Position numbers and translations under genes: made by a program | Shown here: in pieces, positions 1-9,411 of the stretch | Numbering within the stretch: position 1 is the first letter of the stretch | Layout of the letters: the number at the start of each line of letters is the position of its first letter | Notes under the pieces: model-generated | Database searches by the model: none | Told to the model about the DNA's origin: nothing | Seen by the model: only the letters and a program-made list of their open reading frames with translations | Origin: Comamonas terrae | Lineage (GTDB): Bacteria > Pseudomonadota > Gammaproteobacteria > Burkholderiales > Burkholderiaceae_C | Direction of reading: 5' to 3' | NCBI RefSeq assembly: GCF_001544075.1 | Contig: NZ_BCNT01000010.1 | Span: 1-64,000, forward strand | DNA length: 64,000 bases

Positions 1-70
1 AGCTGCTGGCGCCCAGTGAGCCTTCTCTTCAGCCTTGTTGATTGTCAGAAATGATGACTGGCCGGCGCAG

Positions 71-94
71 AAAGCTATCAATACAGAAGCAGCC
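71..94. repeat. Degenerate ATAGCT-type repeat copy
   Basis: The motif AGCTATC-AATACAGAAGCAGCC closely matches 19464-19487, which lies inside the coding sequence of the long Hsp70 gene. It belongs to a degenerate family of lower-GC segments scattered through the window. Confidence 0.45.
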
Positions 95-102
95 GTGCAA
101 CT

Positions 103-546
103 TCAGCGGCCGCTGTCGCCGCCCGTGCGCTTGACCCTGGGTTCCGCATAGGTCAAGGGCTCGTTGCGCGCGCCCTGCTTGTTGTTCATCTGGTCCTCGG
201 TCTGGCTGGCCTGCTGGGCCTGCTCCACCGCCTGGGCGCTGGCACGCCACAGCGATTGAAGGTGCTCGATCAGCATCTTGGAAATCGGCTCCTTGGGCGG
301 CTCCTTCACCTCTTCCTTTTGCTTGACTTCCTCGGCCAGCGTCCAGTCACGGTTCTTCTGGTCCGCATTCGACGGCTTTTCGGGACTGCGCACGCTGCGC
401 CCTTCGCCGATCTTGTCGACGGATTCGGTGGCATTGGCGGCATGCACGGGCCGCACGGGGACCGCTCCCGACGCGCCCGTGGAATACAGGTCTGCTCCCT
501 GGGTGCGCCAAGAGGCGTGCGATCGGTCGACCGGTGGAATTTGCAT
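103..546 (-). CDS. Small charged hypothetical protein
   Basis: This encodes a 147-residue protein that I cannot assign to a family. The N-terminal half is low-complexity. The middle (about residues 65-90) is rich in Lys, Glu and Pro, with short KEEVKEPPKEP-type stretches. The C-terminal half looks helical and is rich in Gln, Ala and Glu. There is no signal peptide or membrane segment, so it is probably cytosolic. The start is supported by an AGAGGGG ribosome-binding site about eight bases upstream. The composition differs from the antisense frames, which favours a real gene. Its neighbours give no clue to function. Confidence 0.6.
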   Translation of the reverse strand: MQIPPVDRSHASWRTQGADLYSTGASGAVPVRPVHAANATESVDKIGEGRSVRSPEKPSNADQKNRDWTLAEEVKQKEEVKEPPKEPISKMLIEHLQSLWRASAQAVEQAQQASQTEDQMNNKQGARNEPLTYAEPRVKRTGGDSGR

Positions 547-701
547 GGCTGGGCCCCTCTGTGTGGTTTGTCTGCAGACGGGCGTGGAAATCCCGCCCTC
601 GCCTCGTTATCGGCAGGCCTTGAGAAATCTGAAGCACTTTCCCACAAAATAATTTGATAGCAACCGCCACTTGCCCGGCAAGCTCCGGGGCCTGAAAACA
701 C

Positions 702-732
702 AAAAACCTTGCCGCAATGCAGCAAGGTTTTT
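702..732 (-). terminator. Intrinsic terminator after the DUF1854 gene
   Basis: An 11-bp perfect inverted repeat (702-712 and 722-732, arms AAAAACCTTGC and GCAAGGTTTTT) encloses a 9-base loop. Read on the minus strand it follows the stop codon at 754 and ends in a T run. Confidence 0.8.
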
Positions 733-753
733 CAACGGCGCATCTCCGGCGAC

Positions 754-1266
754 TCAGAGAAAGCGTTCAAGCAGCTTGCGCGAGTGCTTGTCCAGGGCGG
801 CTGTATTCGGCACCTTGAACTGCACGCCATCCTGGCCCGCGATCAGCAGCTTGCTGCGGCCCGAGAGCTTGCGGATGTCCTCCTCGGCCTTGAGCACCAT
901 CTGCGTGGGCCCGCGGTCGGTCAGCAGGTCCCAGGTGCTGGGCGTGGAAAAGCTCGAGACCTTGAGGATGCGCTCGATGGTCGGCACGAATTCGCGCACC
1001 GCCAGGTCCTGCTCGATCAGCTGGCGCGCCTGCGGGTCCAGGTCGGCCATATGGGGTATCCACAGTGCTTCCTTGCCGTCGGCCGCGACCAGGGACAGGC
1101 CGTCCTCGGGCGCGCCCAGGGGAAAGGCGCGCACCGGCACCACGGATTCGAAGCGCGTGCCGTCGCCCAGGGTCAGCACCAGGCGGCCATGGGCGTTGCG
1201 CTCCAGGCGCATGCCGGCCGCGCCGGAATGCGGTGCGGGGTTCGGAGCGTGGGGGTCGTGCAGCAT
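754..1266 (-). CDS. DUF1854 family protein linked to cyanophycin metabolism
   Basis: This 170-residue soluble protein matches the DUF1854 family, which recurs next to cyanophycin synthetase genes in beta- and gammaproteobacteria. No biochemical function is established. It has no signal peptide and no transmembrane segment. The N-terminal part holds a beta-rich LTLGDG...VVPVRAFPL region. The conserved WIPHMADLD motif is followed by a more helical C-terminus. It begins three bases after the stop of the ABC transporter gene at 1270, so the two are almost certainly one transcript, ended by the hairpin at 702-732. I infer that it works with the transporter. Whether it binds the polymer, its dipeptide or the transporter cannot be seen here. 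Confidence 0.85.
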   Translation of the reverse strand: MLHDPHAPNPAPHSGAAGMRLERNAHGRLVLTLGDGTRFESVVPVRAFPLGAPEDGLSLVAADGKEALWIPHMADLDPQARQLIEQDLAVREFVPTIERILKVSSFSTPSTWDLLTDRGPTQMVLKAEEDIRKLSGRSKLLIAGQDGVQFKVPNTAALDKHSRKLLERFL

Positions 1267-1269
1267 GGC

Positions 1270-3564
1270 TTATTCCTCGGTCGTCATTTGCAGGGTCAGG
1301 CCCGCAGCCTGGGCGTCTTCCTCGGCGCGGCGCGCCTGCGCCTCGTACAGGCGCCAGTAGTGGCCCTTGAGGGCCATCAGCTCGTCGTGCGGGCCGACTT
1401 CGACGATCTCGCCGCGGTCCATGACCACGAGGCGGTCCGCCTTGCGCAGCGTGGACAGGCGGTGGGCGATCGCGATCGTGGTGCGCCCCTGCACCAGGTT
1501 GTCCAGCGCCTTCTGGATCTCCTTCTCGGTCTCGGTGTCCACGGCCGAGGTCGCCTCGTCCAGGATCAGGATGCGCGGATCGATCAGCAGCGCCCGCGCG
1601 ATCGAGATGCGCTGTCGCTCGCCGCCCGACAGGCCCTGGCCGCGCTCGCCCACCAGCGAGTCGTAGCCGTGCGGCAGGCGCAGGATGAATTCATGGGCAT
1701 GGGCGGCGCGCGCCGCGGCCACGATCTCCTCGCGCGTCGCATCCGGCTTGCCGTAGGCGATGTTCTCGGCGATCGTGCCGAAGAACAGAAAGGGCTCCTG
1801 CAGCACCAGGCCGATGTTGCTGCGGTAGTCGGACACGGACATGCGGCGCACGTCCACGCCGTCCAGCTGTATCGAGCCCTCGGAGACGTCGTAGAAGCGG
1901 CAGATCAGATTGACCAGCGTGCTCTTGCCCGAGCCGCTGTGGCCCACGAGGCCGATCATCTCGCCGGGTCGGATCTGCAGGTCCAGATGCTTGATGACGG
2001 CGCGGCTGCCGTAGCGGAAGCTCACGTCCTCCATGGTGATGGCGCCCGTGGTCCGGGGCAGCTTCACGGGATTGACGGGTTCGGGCACGTTGCTCACGTG
2101 GTCGAGGATGTCGAAGATGCGCTTGGCGCCGGCCGCGGCCTTCTGCGTGACCGAGACGATGCGGCTCATGGAGTCCAGCCGCGTATAGAAGCGGCCGATG
2201 TAGGCGATGAAGGCCGTCAGGATACCCACGGTGATCTTCTCGTGGGCCACCAGGTAGATGCCGAAGCCCCAGACGATGAGCAGGCCGATCTCGGTCAGCA
2301 GCGTGACGGTGGGGGTGAACAGCGACCAGGTCTTGTTCACCTTGTCGTTGGCCTGCAGGTTGACCTGGTTGGCATCGGCAAAGCGGTCGGATTCGCGCTT
2401 TTCCTGGGCGAAGGCCTTGACCACGCGGATGCCGGGAATGGTGTCGGCCAGCACATTGGTCACCTCGGACCAGACGCGGTCGATCTTCTCGAAGCCCGTG
2501 CGCAGGCGGTCGCGCACGGTATGGATCATCCAGGCGATGAAGGGCAGCGGCACCAGCGTCACCAGCGCCAGCCAGGGGTTGATCGAGAACAGGATGACCG
2601 AGGTCATCACGATCATCAGCACGTCGGTGGCGAAATCCAGCGCGTTGAGCGACAGAAAGAGGTTGATGCGGTCGGTTTCGGCGCCGATGCGCGCCATCAG
2701 GTCGCCCGTGCGCTTGCTGCCGTAGTAATCGACCGACAGCGTCAGCAGGTGGTTGTAGGTGGTGGTGCGCAGGTTGGCGCCGATGCGCTCGGACACCTTG
2801 GCCAGCACGAAGGTGCGCGCCCAGCCCAGCGCCCAGGCCAGCAGGGCCGAGCCCAGCAGCGCGCCCAGGTAGAAGGTCACCAGGCCCGGGTCGATCTTCT
2901 CGCCGTTCTGGAACGGAATCAGGATCTTGTCCATCAGCGGGATGGTCAGGTACGGAGCCACGAGTTGCGCGCCGGTCGTGGCCAGCGTCAGCAGAAAGCC
3001 CAGCAGCAGCTGGTTTTTGTAAGGTTTGGCAAAACGCCAAAGCCGCAGTAACACCCAGGTCGAGGTCTGAGGCCCCTGCTGGCGCGCGCAGGCCGGGCAT
3101 TCCTCGGTGTCGGGCGGCAGCACCGTGTGGCAGACCGGGCAGTGGGCGGTTTCCTCGTCTTCCTGGTCCACATAGTCCTGGCCGCGCGCCATGCGTTCGC
3201 GCTGGCGGTCGAACTGCTGCATCAGCAGCACGATGGAGGTCTGGTGGGTGAGCGTGATATGCCACAGGCCCAGGCGCCGGTCGTGGTCGTGCAGCTCCAG
3301 ATTGCCCACGCCGCCATGGTCCTGCAGGCGCAGGCTCTGATCCACAGCAAGCGGCCACTCACGCCATTGGTGGTCGACCGGATCGCAGGCCAGCAGGCGC
3401 TCCTGGGTCAGTGCCAGCAGACCGTTTCCGAAGCGCAGATCCGCGCTCAGGTCAACCGGGACGATAGCTAGTACGTTTTCTTGGGGAGCGAGCCTGGCTC
3501 GCAGTTCGTCCCCCAAAGGACCGGCAAACACGGCCGAAGCGTCCACAGTATGGTGATGTTGCAT
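1270..3564 (-). CDS. Cyanophycin-associated ABC transporter, fused permease/ATPase
   Basis: This 764-residue half-transporter is of the exporter type. Residues about 1-125 form a beta-rich, PH-like N-terminal domain. It is followed by a zinc-ribbon motif with Cys142, Cys145, Cys156 and Cys159 (CPVC...CPAC). A six-helix ABC exporter membrane domain spans about 175-480. The ATPase domain has Walker A GHSGSGKST near 540, signature LSGGERQR near 643, and Walker B ILILDEATSAVD near 665. As a half-transporter it should form a homodimer. It is co-transcribed with the DUF1854 gene and divergent from cphA'. The substrate is unknown; arginine, aspartate or beta-Asp-Arg dipeptide are guesses from context. 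The soluble N-terminal domain with a zinc ribbon is unusual for exporters. Confidence 0.88.
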   Translation of the reverse strand: MQHHHTVDASAVFAGPLGDELRARLAPQENVLAIVPVDLSADLRFGNGLLALTQERLLACDPVDHQWREWPLAVDQSLRLQDHGGVGNLELHDHDRRLGLWHITLTHQTSIVLLMQQFDRQRERMARGQDYVDQEDEETAHCPVCHTVLPPDTEECPACARQQGPQTSTWVLLRLWRFAKPYKNQLLLGFLLTLATTGAQLVAPYLTIPLMDKILIPFQNGEKIDPGLVTFYLGALLGSALLAWALGWARTFVLAKVSERIGANLRTTTYNHLLTLSVDYYGSKRTGDLMARIGAETDRINLFLSLNALDFATDVLMIVMTSVILFSINPWLALVTLVPLPFIAWMIHTVRDRLRTGFEKIDRVWSEVTNVLADTIPGIRVVKAFAQEKRESDRFADANQVNLQANDKVNKTWSLFTPTVTLLTEIGLLIVWGFGIYLVAHEKITVGILTAFIAYIGRFYTRLDSMSRIVSVTQKAAAGAKRIFDILDHVSNVPEPVNPVKLPRTTGAITMEDVSFRYGSRAVIKHLDLQIRPGEMIGLVGHSGSGKSTLVNLICRFYDVSEGSIQLDGVDVRRMSVSDYRSNIGLVLQEPFLFFGTIAENIAYGKPDATREEIVAAARAAHAHEFILRLPHGYDSLVGERGQGLSGGERQRISIARALLIDPRILILDEATSAVDTETEKEIQKALDNLVQGRTTIAIAHRLSTLRKADRLVVMDRGEIVEVGPHDELMALKGHYWRLYEAQARRAEEDAQAAGLTLQMTTEE

Positions 3565-3796
3565 GTTGAGTTATTTTCTTTCCGCCTCCGGCGGCTCCTT
3601 GGGCCTTGCGGCAGCCGCCAGGCAGGACGAACGCGGCAGGGCCGTGCGCTCGATATACCCTGGTTAACGCGCGAACCTGCATTTAGGCTGACAGCCCGAC
3701 AATATGATGATTCTGGGCGCACAATGCCTTTCCCTCCTGCGCAGCGCCTAAACGCCTGCCCCTCATTTCGCTATCCGCTTACCCGCTGACCACGAC

Positions 3797-5980
3797 ATGG
3801 CCAAATTCAACGACATCCAACTCCTGCGCACCACTTTTCTGCGTGGCCCCAGCGTCTGGACCTACCGCCCCGTGCTGGAAGTCTGGCTGGACCTGGGAGA
3901 GCTGGAAGACTATCCGTCCAACAAGATTCCCGGCCTCAACGAGCGTCTGACCACCTGGCTGCCCGACCTGATCGAGCACCACTGCGGCGTCGGCGAGCGC
4001 GGCGGCTTCATCCAGCGGCTGGAGGGCGGCACCTGGATGGGCCATGTGCTCGAGCATGTCATCATCGAGCTGCTCAACCTCTCGGGCATGCCCGCCGAAT
4101 TCGGCCAGACGCGCGAGATCTCCAAGCGCGGCATCTACCGCATGGTGTTCCGCTGCCCCGAGGAGGCCGTGGCCCGCGTGGCGCTGGAACAGGGCCACCA
4201 GCTGCTGATGGCCGCCATCAACGACGAGCCCTTCAATCTCAAGCAGGCCATCCACGCCATCAAGACGGCCATCAACGACCGCTACCTGGGCCCCAGCACG
4301 GGCTGCATCGTCGATGCGGCCGGCGAGCGCCGCATTCCCCATATCCGCCTGAACGACGGCAACCTCGTGCAGCTGGGCTACGGTGCCGCGCAGCGCCGCA
4401 TCTGGACCGCCGAGAGCGACCAGACCAGCGCGATTGCCGAAGGCATTGCGCAGGACAAGGACTTCACCAAGCGCCTGCTGGCCGCCTGCGGCGTGCCCGT
4501 GCCCGAGGGCCAGATCGTGCACTCGCCCGAGGAAGCCTGGGAAGTGGCGCAGGACATCGGCTTTCCCGTCACCGTCAAGCCTTCGGACGGCAACCACGCG
4601 CGCGGTGTGACGCTGGAGCTGTCCGAGGAAGAAGACATCAAGGCTGCCTTCGCGCTGGCCCAGCCCGAGGGCTCGGACGTCATCGTCGAGAAGTTCATCG
4701 ACGGCGTGGAGCACCGCATCCTGGTCGTCGGCGGCAAGGTGGTCGCGGCCACCAAGGGCGAGACCGTGAGCGTGCACGGCAATGGCAAGTCCACGCTGCG
4801 CGAGCTGGTGGAAGTGCTCAACCAGGACCCGCGCCGCGGCCCCGAGCAGGAATACCCGCTGGACTGGATCAATCTCGACTCGGGCGCCGTCAAGCTGGAA
4901 CTGAACCGCCAGCACGTGACGCCCGACTCCGTCATCGCCCAGGGCCAGAGCATCCTGCTGCAGCGCAACGGCAACATGGCCATCGACTGCACCGACGACG
5001 TGCACCCCGACGTGGCCTACTACGCCACGCTGGCCGCCAAAATCGTGGGCCTGGACATCGCGGGCATGGACATGATCCTCAAGGATGTGTCCCAGCCCAT
5101 GAAGGGCCAGGGCGCCATCCTCGAAGTCAATGCCGGCCCTGGCCTGCTGATGCACCTCAAGCCCACCAGCGGCGCGCCGCGCCCCGTGGGCATGGCCATC
5201 GTGGACCACCTGTTCCCGCGCACCGAGGAAGGCACGGGCGCAGGCCGCATTCCCATCGTCGGCATTGCCGGCACACGCGAGAACGCCTTCATCTCGCGCC
5301 TGGTGGGCTGGCTGCTGCAGCTGTCGGGCAAGCTCACGGGCGTGGCCAGCAGCGAGGGCATGTTCCTGGCCAACCGCCAGACGCAGAAGACCAACACCGC
5401 CAACTGGGCGGGGGCGCACCGCCTGCTGACCAACCGCCTGGCCGAGGCCGCGGTGATCCAGACCACTTCGCGCTCCATCCTCGAGGAAGGCCTGGCCTAC
5501 GACCGCTGCCTGGTCGGCGTGGTCACCGACATGGACGGCTACGAGGAGCTGGCCGACCACGACGTGCTCGAGCCCTCCAAGATGCGCCGCGTGCTGCGCA
5601 CCCAGATCGACGTGGTGCTGGACGAAGGCGCCGGCGTGCTCAATGCCGACCTGCCCGAGGTGGCCGACCTGGCCGAGCTGTGCGACGGCGAGGTGATCTT
5701 CTACAGCGCCGATGCCGGCAACGCCGTGGTCGCTGCGCACCGCCAGAGCACCGAGAAGAACCACGACGGCGGCCGCGCCGTGCTGGTCAAGGGCCAGAAC
5801 GTGGTGCTGGCTTCGGGCGGCCAGGAACGCGTGCTGGGCACGCTGGCGGCGCTTTCGCTGCCCGGCGGCAAGCGCCCCGACACGCCGGCCCTGCTCGCCG
5901 CCATCGCCACGGCCTGGGCCCTGGATATCACGCCCGATCTGATTGCCGCAGGCATCAAGACCTTCGAATACAACGCCTGA
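3797..5980 (+). CDS. cphA': Cyanophycin synthetase-like protein CphA'
   Basis: This 727-residue paralogue of cyanophycin synthetase has the N-terminal domain (about 1-160) and a full ATP-grasp domain (about 200-470, with VTVKPSDGNHARGV and ILEVNAGPGL). In the Mur-ligase-like domain the P-loop is lost: the position of GTNGKTTTT in CphA reads GTRENAFIS near residue 492. The domain is also about 150 residues shorter. Only the ATP-grasp site should therefore be active. The layout resembles cyanobacterial CphA2, which polymerises beta-Asp-Arg dipeptides; that role is inferred here. The gene is followed by cphA 67 bases downstream. The ATG at 3797 has only a weak ribosome-binding site. Confidence 0.9.
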   Translation: MAKFNDIQLLRTTFLRGPSVWTYRPVLEVWLDLGELEDYPSNKIPGLNERLTTWLPDLIEHHCGVGERGGFIQRLEGGTWMGHVLEHVIIELLNLSGMPAEFGQTREISKRGIYRMVFRCPEEAVARVALEQGHQLLMAAINDEPFNLKQAIHAIKTAINDRYLGPSTGCIVDAAGERRIPHIRLNDGNLVQLGYGAAQRRIWTAESDQTSAIAEGIAQDKDFTKRLLAACGVPVPEGQIVHSPEEAWEVAQDIGFPVTVKPSDGNHARGVTLELSEEEDIKAAFALAQPEGSDVIVEKFIDGVEHRILVVGGKVVAATKGETVSVHGNGKSTLRELVEVLNQDPRRGPEQEYPLDWINLDSGAVKLELNRQHVTPDSVIAQGQSILLQRNGNMAIDCTDDVHPDVAYYATLAAKIVGLDIAGMDMILKDVSQPMKGQGAILEVNAGPGLLMHLKPTSGAPRPVGMAIVDHLFPRTEEGTGAGRIPIVGIAGTRENAFISRLVGWLLQLSGKLTGVASSEGMFLANRQTQKTNTANWAGAHRLLTNRLAEAAVIQTTSRSILEEGLAYDRCLVGVVTDMDGYEELADHDVLEPSKMRRVLRTQIDVVLDEGAGVLNADLPEVADLAELCDGEVIFYSADAGNAVVAAHRQSTEKNHDGGRAVLVKGQNVVLASGGQERVLGTLAALSLPGGKRPDTPALLAAIATAWALDITPDLIAAGIKTFEYNA

Positions 5981-6047
5981 TACGCCGCCCACGACGAAAT
6001 GCCAACCGCCCGTGCCCGACGCCGGGCGGCCATCTGAAAGAACCACT

Positions 6048-8636
6048 ATGCAGATCACCCGCATCCGAGCCTTGCGTGGCCCCAACCTCTGGACCCGCAG
6101 CACCGCCATCGAAGCCGTCGTGCAATGCGAGGAAAGCGAACAGCTCTACACCGCCATTGCCGGGTTCGAGGACAAGCTGCGCGCGCGCTTCCCGACCATC
6201 GGCACGCTGCAGCCCCACGGCGCCGACCAGAAGCTGTCCCTGGCCCATGTGATGGCCGTGGCCGCCCTGTCGCTGCAGGCGCAGGCCGGCTGCCCGGTCA
6301 CCTTCAGCCGCACGCACGAGACCGTGGAGCACGGCACTTTCCAGGTCGTGGTCGAGTACACCGAGGAAGCCGTGGGCCGCCTGGCCATGGAGCAGGCCGA
6401 GGCCTTGATCCAGGCCGCGCTGAACGACACGCCCTTCGACAGCGGCAAGGTCATTGCCCAGCTGCGCGAACTTGACGAGGACGAGCGCATCGGCCCCTCG
6501 ACCGGCGCCATCGTCGAAGCGGCCGTCGCCCGCGGCATCCCGTTCCGCCGCCTGACGTCCGGCTCGCTGGTGCAGCTGGGCTGGGGCTCCAAGGCGCGGC
6601 GCATCCAGGCGGCCGAACTGGACTCCACCAGCGCCGTGGCCGAGTCCATCGCGCAGGACAAGGATCTGACCAAGCGCCTGCTGCATGCGGCCGGCGTGCC
6701 CGTGCCCATGGGCCGCCCCGTGACCGACGTGGAAGACGCCTGGGCCGTGGCCCAGGAAGTGGGCCTGCCCGTGGTGGTCAAGCCCCAGGACGGCAACCAG
6801 GGCAAGGGCGTGGTGGTCAACATCACCACGCGTGAAGGCCTGGAGGCCGCCTACAAGACCGCCAGCGAATTCGGCGACGAAATCATGGTCGAGCGCTTCC
6901 TGCCAGGCCACGACTTCCGCCTGCTGGTGGTCGGCGGCCAGCTCGTGGCCGCGGCCCGCCGCGAGCCGCCCCAGGTGCTGGGCGACGGCAAGCACACCAT
7001 CCGTGAACTGGTGGACATCGTCAACCAGGACCCGCGCCGCGGCTCGGGCCACGGCACGGCGCTGACCAAGATCCGCCTGGACGACATCGCCATCGCACGC
7101 ATTGCCTCCGAGGGCCTGACGCCCGACTCCGTGCCGGCCCAGGGCCAGCGCGTGGTGCTGCGCAACAACGCCAACCTGTCCACCGGCGGCAGCGCCACCG
7201 ACGTGACCGACGACGTGCACCCCGAAATCGCGGCCCGCGCCATCGAGGCGGCCCAGACCATAGGCCTGCACATCTGCGGCGTGGACGTGGTCTGCGAGAC
7301 CATGCTGCGCCCGCTCGAGGAGCAGAACGGCGGCATCGTCGAAGTGAATGCCGCTCCAGGCCTGCGCATGCACCTGGCGCCTTCGTTCGGCCGGCCGCGC
7401 AACGTGGGCGTGCCCATGGTGGACGAGCTGTTTGCGCCCGGCAACGACGGCCGCATTCCGCTGGTGGCCGTGACCGGCACCAACGGCAAGACCACGACCA
7501 CGCGCGTGATCGCCCACCTCTTCACCTCGCACGGCTGGCGCACGGCCATGACCAATACCGACGGCGTCTACGTCAACGGCCGCCAGATCGACAGCGGCGA
7601 CTGCTCGGGCCCCAAGAGTGCGCGCAACGCCCTGGCCCATCCCGAGACCGACGCAGCCGTGCTCGAATGCGCACGCGGCGGCATCCTGCGCGAAGGCCTG
7701 GGCTTCGACCGCTGCCAGGTGGCCGTGGTCACCAACGTGGGCGAAGGCGACCACCTGGGCCTGAACTTCATCACCACCAAGGAAGACGTGGGCGTGCTCA
7801 AGCGCGTCATCGTGCAGAACGTGGCCACCGACGGCTACGCCGTGCTCAATGCGGCCGACCCGCTGGTGGCCGCCATGGCCACGGCCTGCCCCGGCAAGGT
7901 GATCTTCTTTGCCGCCGACCGCCACCACCCCGTGATGGCCACGCACCGCGCCCAGGGCAACCGCGTGGTCTATGTGGACGGCGACAGCGTCGTGGCCGCC
8001 GAAGGCTCCTGGCGCGAGTCCATCCCGCTGCGCGAGATTCCGCTCACGCGCGGCGGCGCCATCACCTTCCAGGTGGAAAACGTCATGGCCTCCATCGGTG
8101 CCGCCTGGGCGGTCGGCCTGCCCTGGCAGACCATCCGCCGCGGCCTGGCGGGCTTCATGAACGACAGCGACAACGCTCCGGCGCGCTTCAACGTCATGGA
8201 CTACCGCGGCGCCACGGTGATTGCCGACTACGGCCACAACCCCGACGCCATCCGCGCCCTGTCCCAGGCCGTGGAGGCCATGCCGGCCAAGCGCCGCAGC
8301 GTGGTCATCAGCGGCGCCGGCGACCGCCGTGACCAGGACATCACCGAGCAGACCCAGATCCTGGGCAAGGTGTTCGACGATGTGATCCTCTACCAGGACG
8401 CATGCCAGCGCGGCCGCGAGGACGGCGAGGTGCTGGCCCTGCTGAGAAAGGGCCTGGAAGGCGCGCCGCGCACCAGCTATTCCACCGAGATCCATGGCGA
8501 ATTCATCGCCATCGACCATGCCCTGGCGCGCCTGCAACCCGGCGACCTGTGCCTGGTGCTGGTCGACCAGGTGGAAGAAGCGCTCGAGCACCTGCGCAAG
8601 CATGTGAGCGGCAGCGTGGGAACGGCCACGGCTTGA
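6048..8636 (+). CDS. cphA: Cyanophycin synthetase CphA
   Basis: This enzyme makes cyanophycin, a poly-aspartate backbone with arginine side chains, adding Asp and Arg in turn with one ATP each. The 862-residue length is normal. There is an N-terminal domain (1-160), an ATP-grasp domain (about 200-470, [14 protein letters not shown] and [13 protein letters not shown]) and a Mur-ligase-like domain with an intact P-loop GTNGKTTTT near residue 476 and the ADYGHNPDA motif. Both ATP sites look complete, in contrast to CphA'. I chose the ATG at 6048 because the protein then starts [13 protein letters not shown], as in the family, and the upstream extension to 5943 is proline-rich and unlike it. No cyanophycinase gene is in the window. 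Confidence 0.95.
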   Translation: MQITRIRALRGPNLWTRSTAIEAVVQCEESEQLYTAIAGFEDKLRARFPTIGTLQPHGADQKLSLAHVMAVAALSLQAQAGCPVTFSRTHETVEHGTFQVVVEYTEEAVGRLAMEQAEALIQAALNDTPFDSGKVIAQLRELDEDERIGPSTGAIVEAAVARGIPFRRLTSGSLVQLGWGSKARRIQAAELDSTSAVAESIAQDKDLTKRLLHAAGVPVPMGRPVTDVEDAWAVAQEVGLPVVVKPQDGNQGKGVVVNITTREGLEAAYKTASEFGDEIMVERFLPGHDFRLLVVGGQLVAAARREPPQVLGDGKHTIRELVDIVNQDPRRGSGHGTALTKIRLDDIAIARIASEGLTPDSVPAQGQRVVLRNNANLSTGGSATDVTDDVHPEIAARAIEAAQTIGLHICGVDVVCETMLRPLEEQNGGIVEVNAAPGLRMHLAPSFGRPRNVGVPMVDELFAPGNDGRIPLVAVTGTNGKTTTTRVIAHLFTSHGWRTAMTNTDGVYVNGRQIDSGDCSGPKSARNALAHPETDAAVLECARGGILREGLGFDRCQVAVVTNVGEGDHLGLNFITTKEDVGVLKRVIVQNVATDGYAVLNAADPLVAAMATACPGKVIFFAADRHHPVMATHRAQGNRVVYVDGDSVVAAEGSWRESIPLREIPLTRGGAITFQVENVMASIGAAWAVGLPWQTIRRGLAGFMNDSDNAPARFNVMDYRGATVIADYGHNPDAIRALSQAVEAMPAKRRSVVISGAGDRRDQDITEQTQILGKVFDDVILYQDACQRGREDGEVLALLRKGLEGAPRTSYSTEIHGEFIAIDHALARLQPGDLCLVLVDQVEEALEHLRKHVSGSVGTATA

Positions 8637-8641
8637 AGTCC

Positions 8642-9133
8642 ATGAAACGCCTGTCCATCGCCCTGACCGCGCTGGCCACTGCCGTGGGTGCCCTGCTTTT
8701 GCTGGGCACCGGCCGGGCCGAGACCATTGGCTCGGTCGATACCGTGTTCAAGCTCATCGGCCCCGACCACAAGATCGTGGTCGACGCTTACGACGATCCC
8801 CGGGTGCCCGGCGTGACCTGCTATGTCTCGCGCGCCAAGACCGGCGGCATCAAGGGCGGGCTGGGCCTGGCCGAGGACCGCTCCGAGGCGTCGATCGCCT
8901 GCCAGGCCACGGGCAACATCCAGTTCCCCGCGCCGCTGCCGCAGCAGGAGGAAGTGTTCACCGAACGCACCTCGCTGCTGTTCAAGCGCCTGCGCGTGGT
9001 CCGCATGGTCGATGAAAAGCGCAACACGCTGGTCTACATGACGTATTCGGACCGCGTCATCGAAGGCTCGCCGCAAAACAGCGTGACGGCCGTTGCCGTG
9101 CCGCGCGGCACGCCGATTCCACTGAAGAAATAA
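8642..9133 (+). CDS. creA: CreA family periplasmic protein
   Basis: This 163-residue protein starts with a clear signal peptide ([20 protein letters not shown], cleavage near GRAET). The mature part has the CreA-family features: [21 protein letters not shown], a Cys in [12 protein letters not shown] and another in SIACQATG. The pair could form a disulfide in the periplasm. The function of CreA is unknown. The gene starts five bases after the cphA stop, so it is translated from the same message. That makes it the last gene of the cphA'-cphA transcript, though a role in cyanophycin metabolism is not implied by the family. Confidence 0.88.
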   Translation: MKRLSIALTALATAVGALLLLGTGRAETIGSVDTVFKLIGPDHKIVVDAYDDPRVPGVTCYVSRAKTGGIKGGLGLAEDRSEASIACQATGNIQFPAPLPQQEEVFTERTSLLFKRLRVVRMVDEKRNTLVYMTYSDRVIEGSPQNSVTAVAVPRGTPIPLKK

Positions 9134-9139
9134 AGGCCC

Positions 9140-9170
9140 GGCAGCCTGCGCCATGGCGGCGCAGGCTGCC
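9140..9170. terminator. Hairpin between convergent genes
   Basis: A perfect 13-bp stem (9140-9152 and 9158-9170, arms GGCAGCCTGCGCC and GGCGCAGGCTGCC) has a 5-base loop. It lies between the convergent creA and 72-residue genes. It lacks a T run, so termination is inferred from position. Confidence 0.55.
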
Positions 9171-9185
9171 GCGGCCACAGGCCGT

Positions 9186-9404
9186 TCACCCGGGCACCAT
9201 CCCGCCCGCATCCAGCGCCGGCGGCCGCAGCAGGTCCTCGTTCACGCCCATGGCCTGGCTGGCGCGCTCCACGGCCTGCCAGAGCGGCGCAGGCATCCGC
9301 AAAATGGCTTCGGGCGATTCGGCGGCCGCAATCCAGCGGCTGATCTGAAAGTGCTGCTCGCTGGTGAGCAGGTCCAGGTGCAGCATCTCGTCAATGGTCT
9401 TCAT
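9186..9404 (-). CDS. Small hypothetical protein downstream of yeiE
   Basis: This 72-residue acidic, mostly helical protein (starting MKTIDEMLHLDLLTSEQHFQI) has no signal peptide. It contains a WIAAAESPEAILRMPAPLWQAVERAS segment that looks like two helices. I do not recognise the family. The start at 9404 lies seven bases after the stop of the LysR gene, so the two are probably co-transcribed. The upstream in-frame extension to 9455 overlaps the LysR gene and looks like read-through of antisense codons. Base use fits the neighbours. Confidence 0.6.
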   Translation of the reverse strand: MKTIDEMLHLDLLTSEQHFQISRWIAAAESPEAILRMPAPLWQAVERASQAMGVNEDLLRPPALDAGGMVPG

Positions 9405-9411
9405 GCCGCCA

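Noticed and set aside
709-3051. Long open frame antisense to the DUF1854 and ABC transporter genes
   Set aside because: It is His/Gln/Gly-rich with no family features; such frames arise opposite GC-rich genes with strong third-position bias.
3779-8603. Long open frames on the minus strand opposite cphA' and cphA (3779-6109 and 5955-8603)
   Set aside because: Composition is His/Ala/Gly/Val-rich and unlike real proteins; the plus-strand products are clearly CphA' and CphA.
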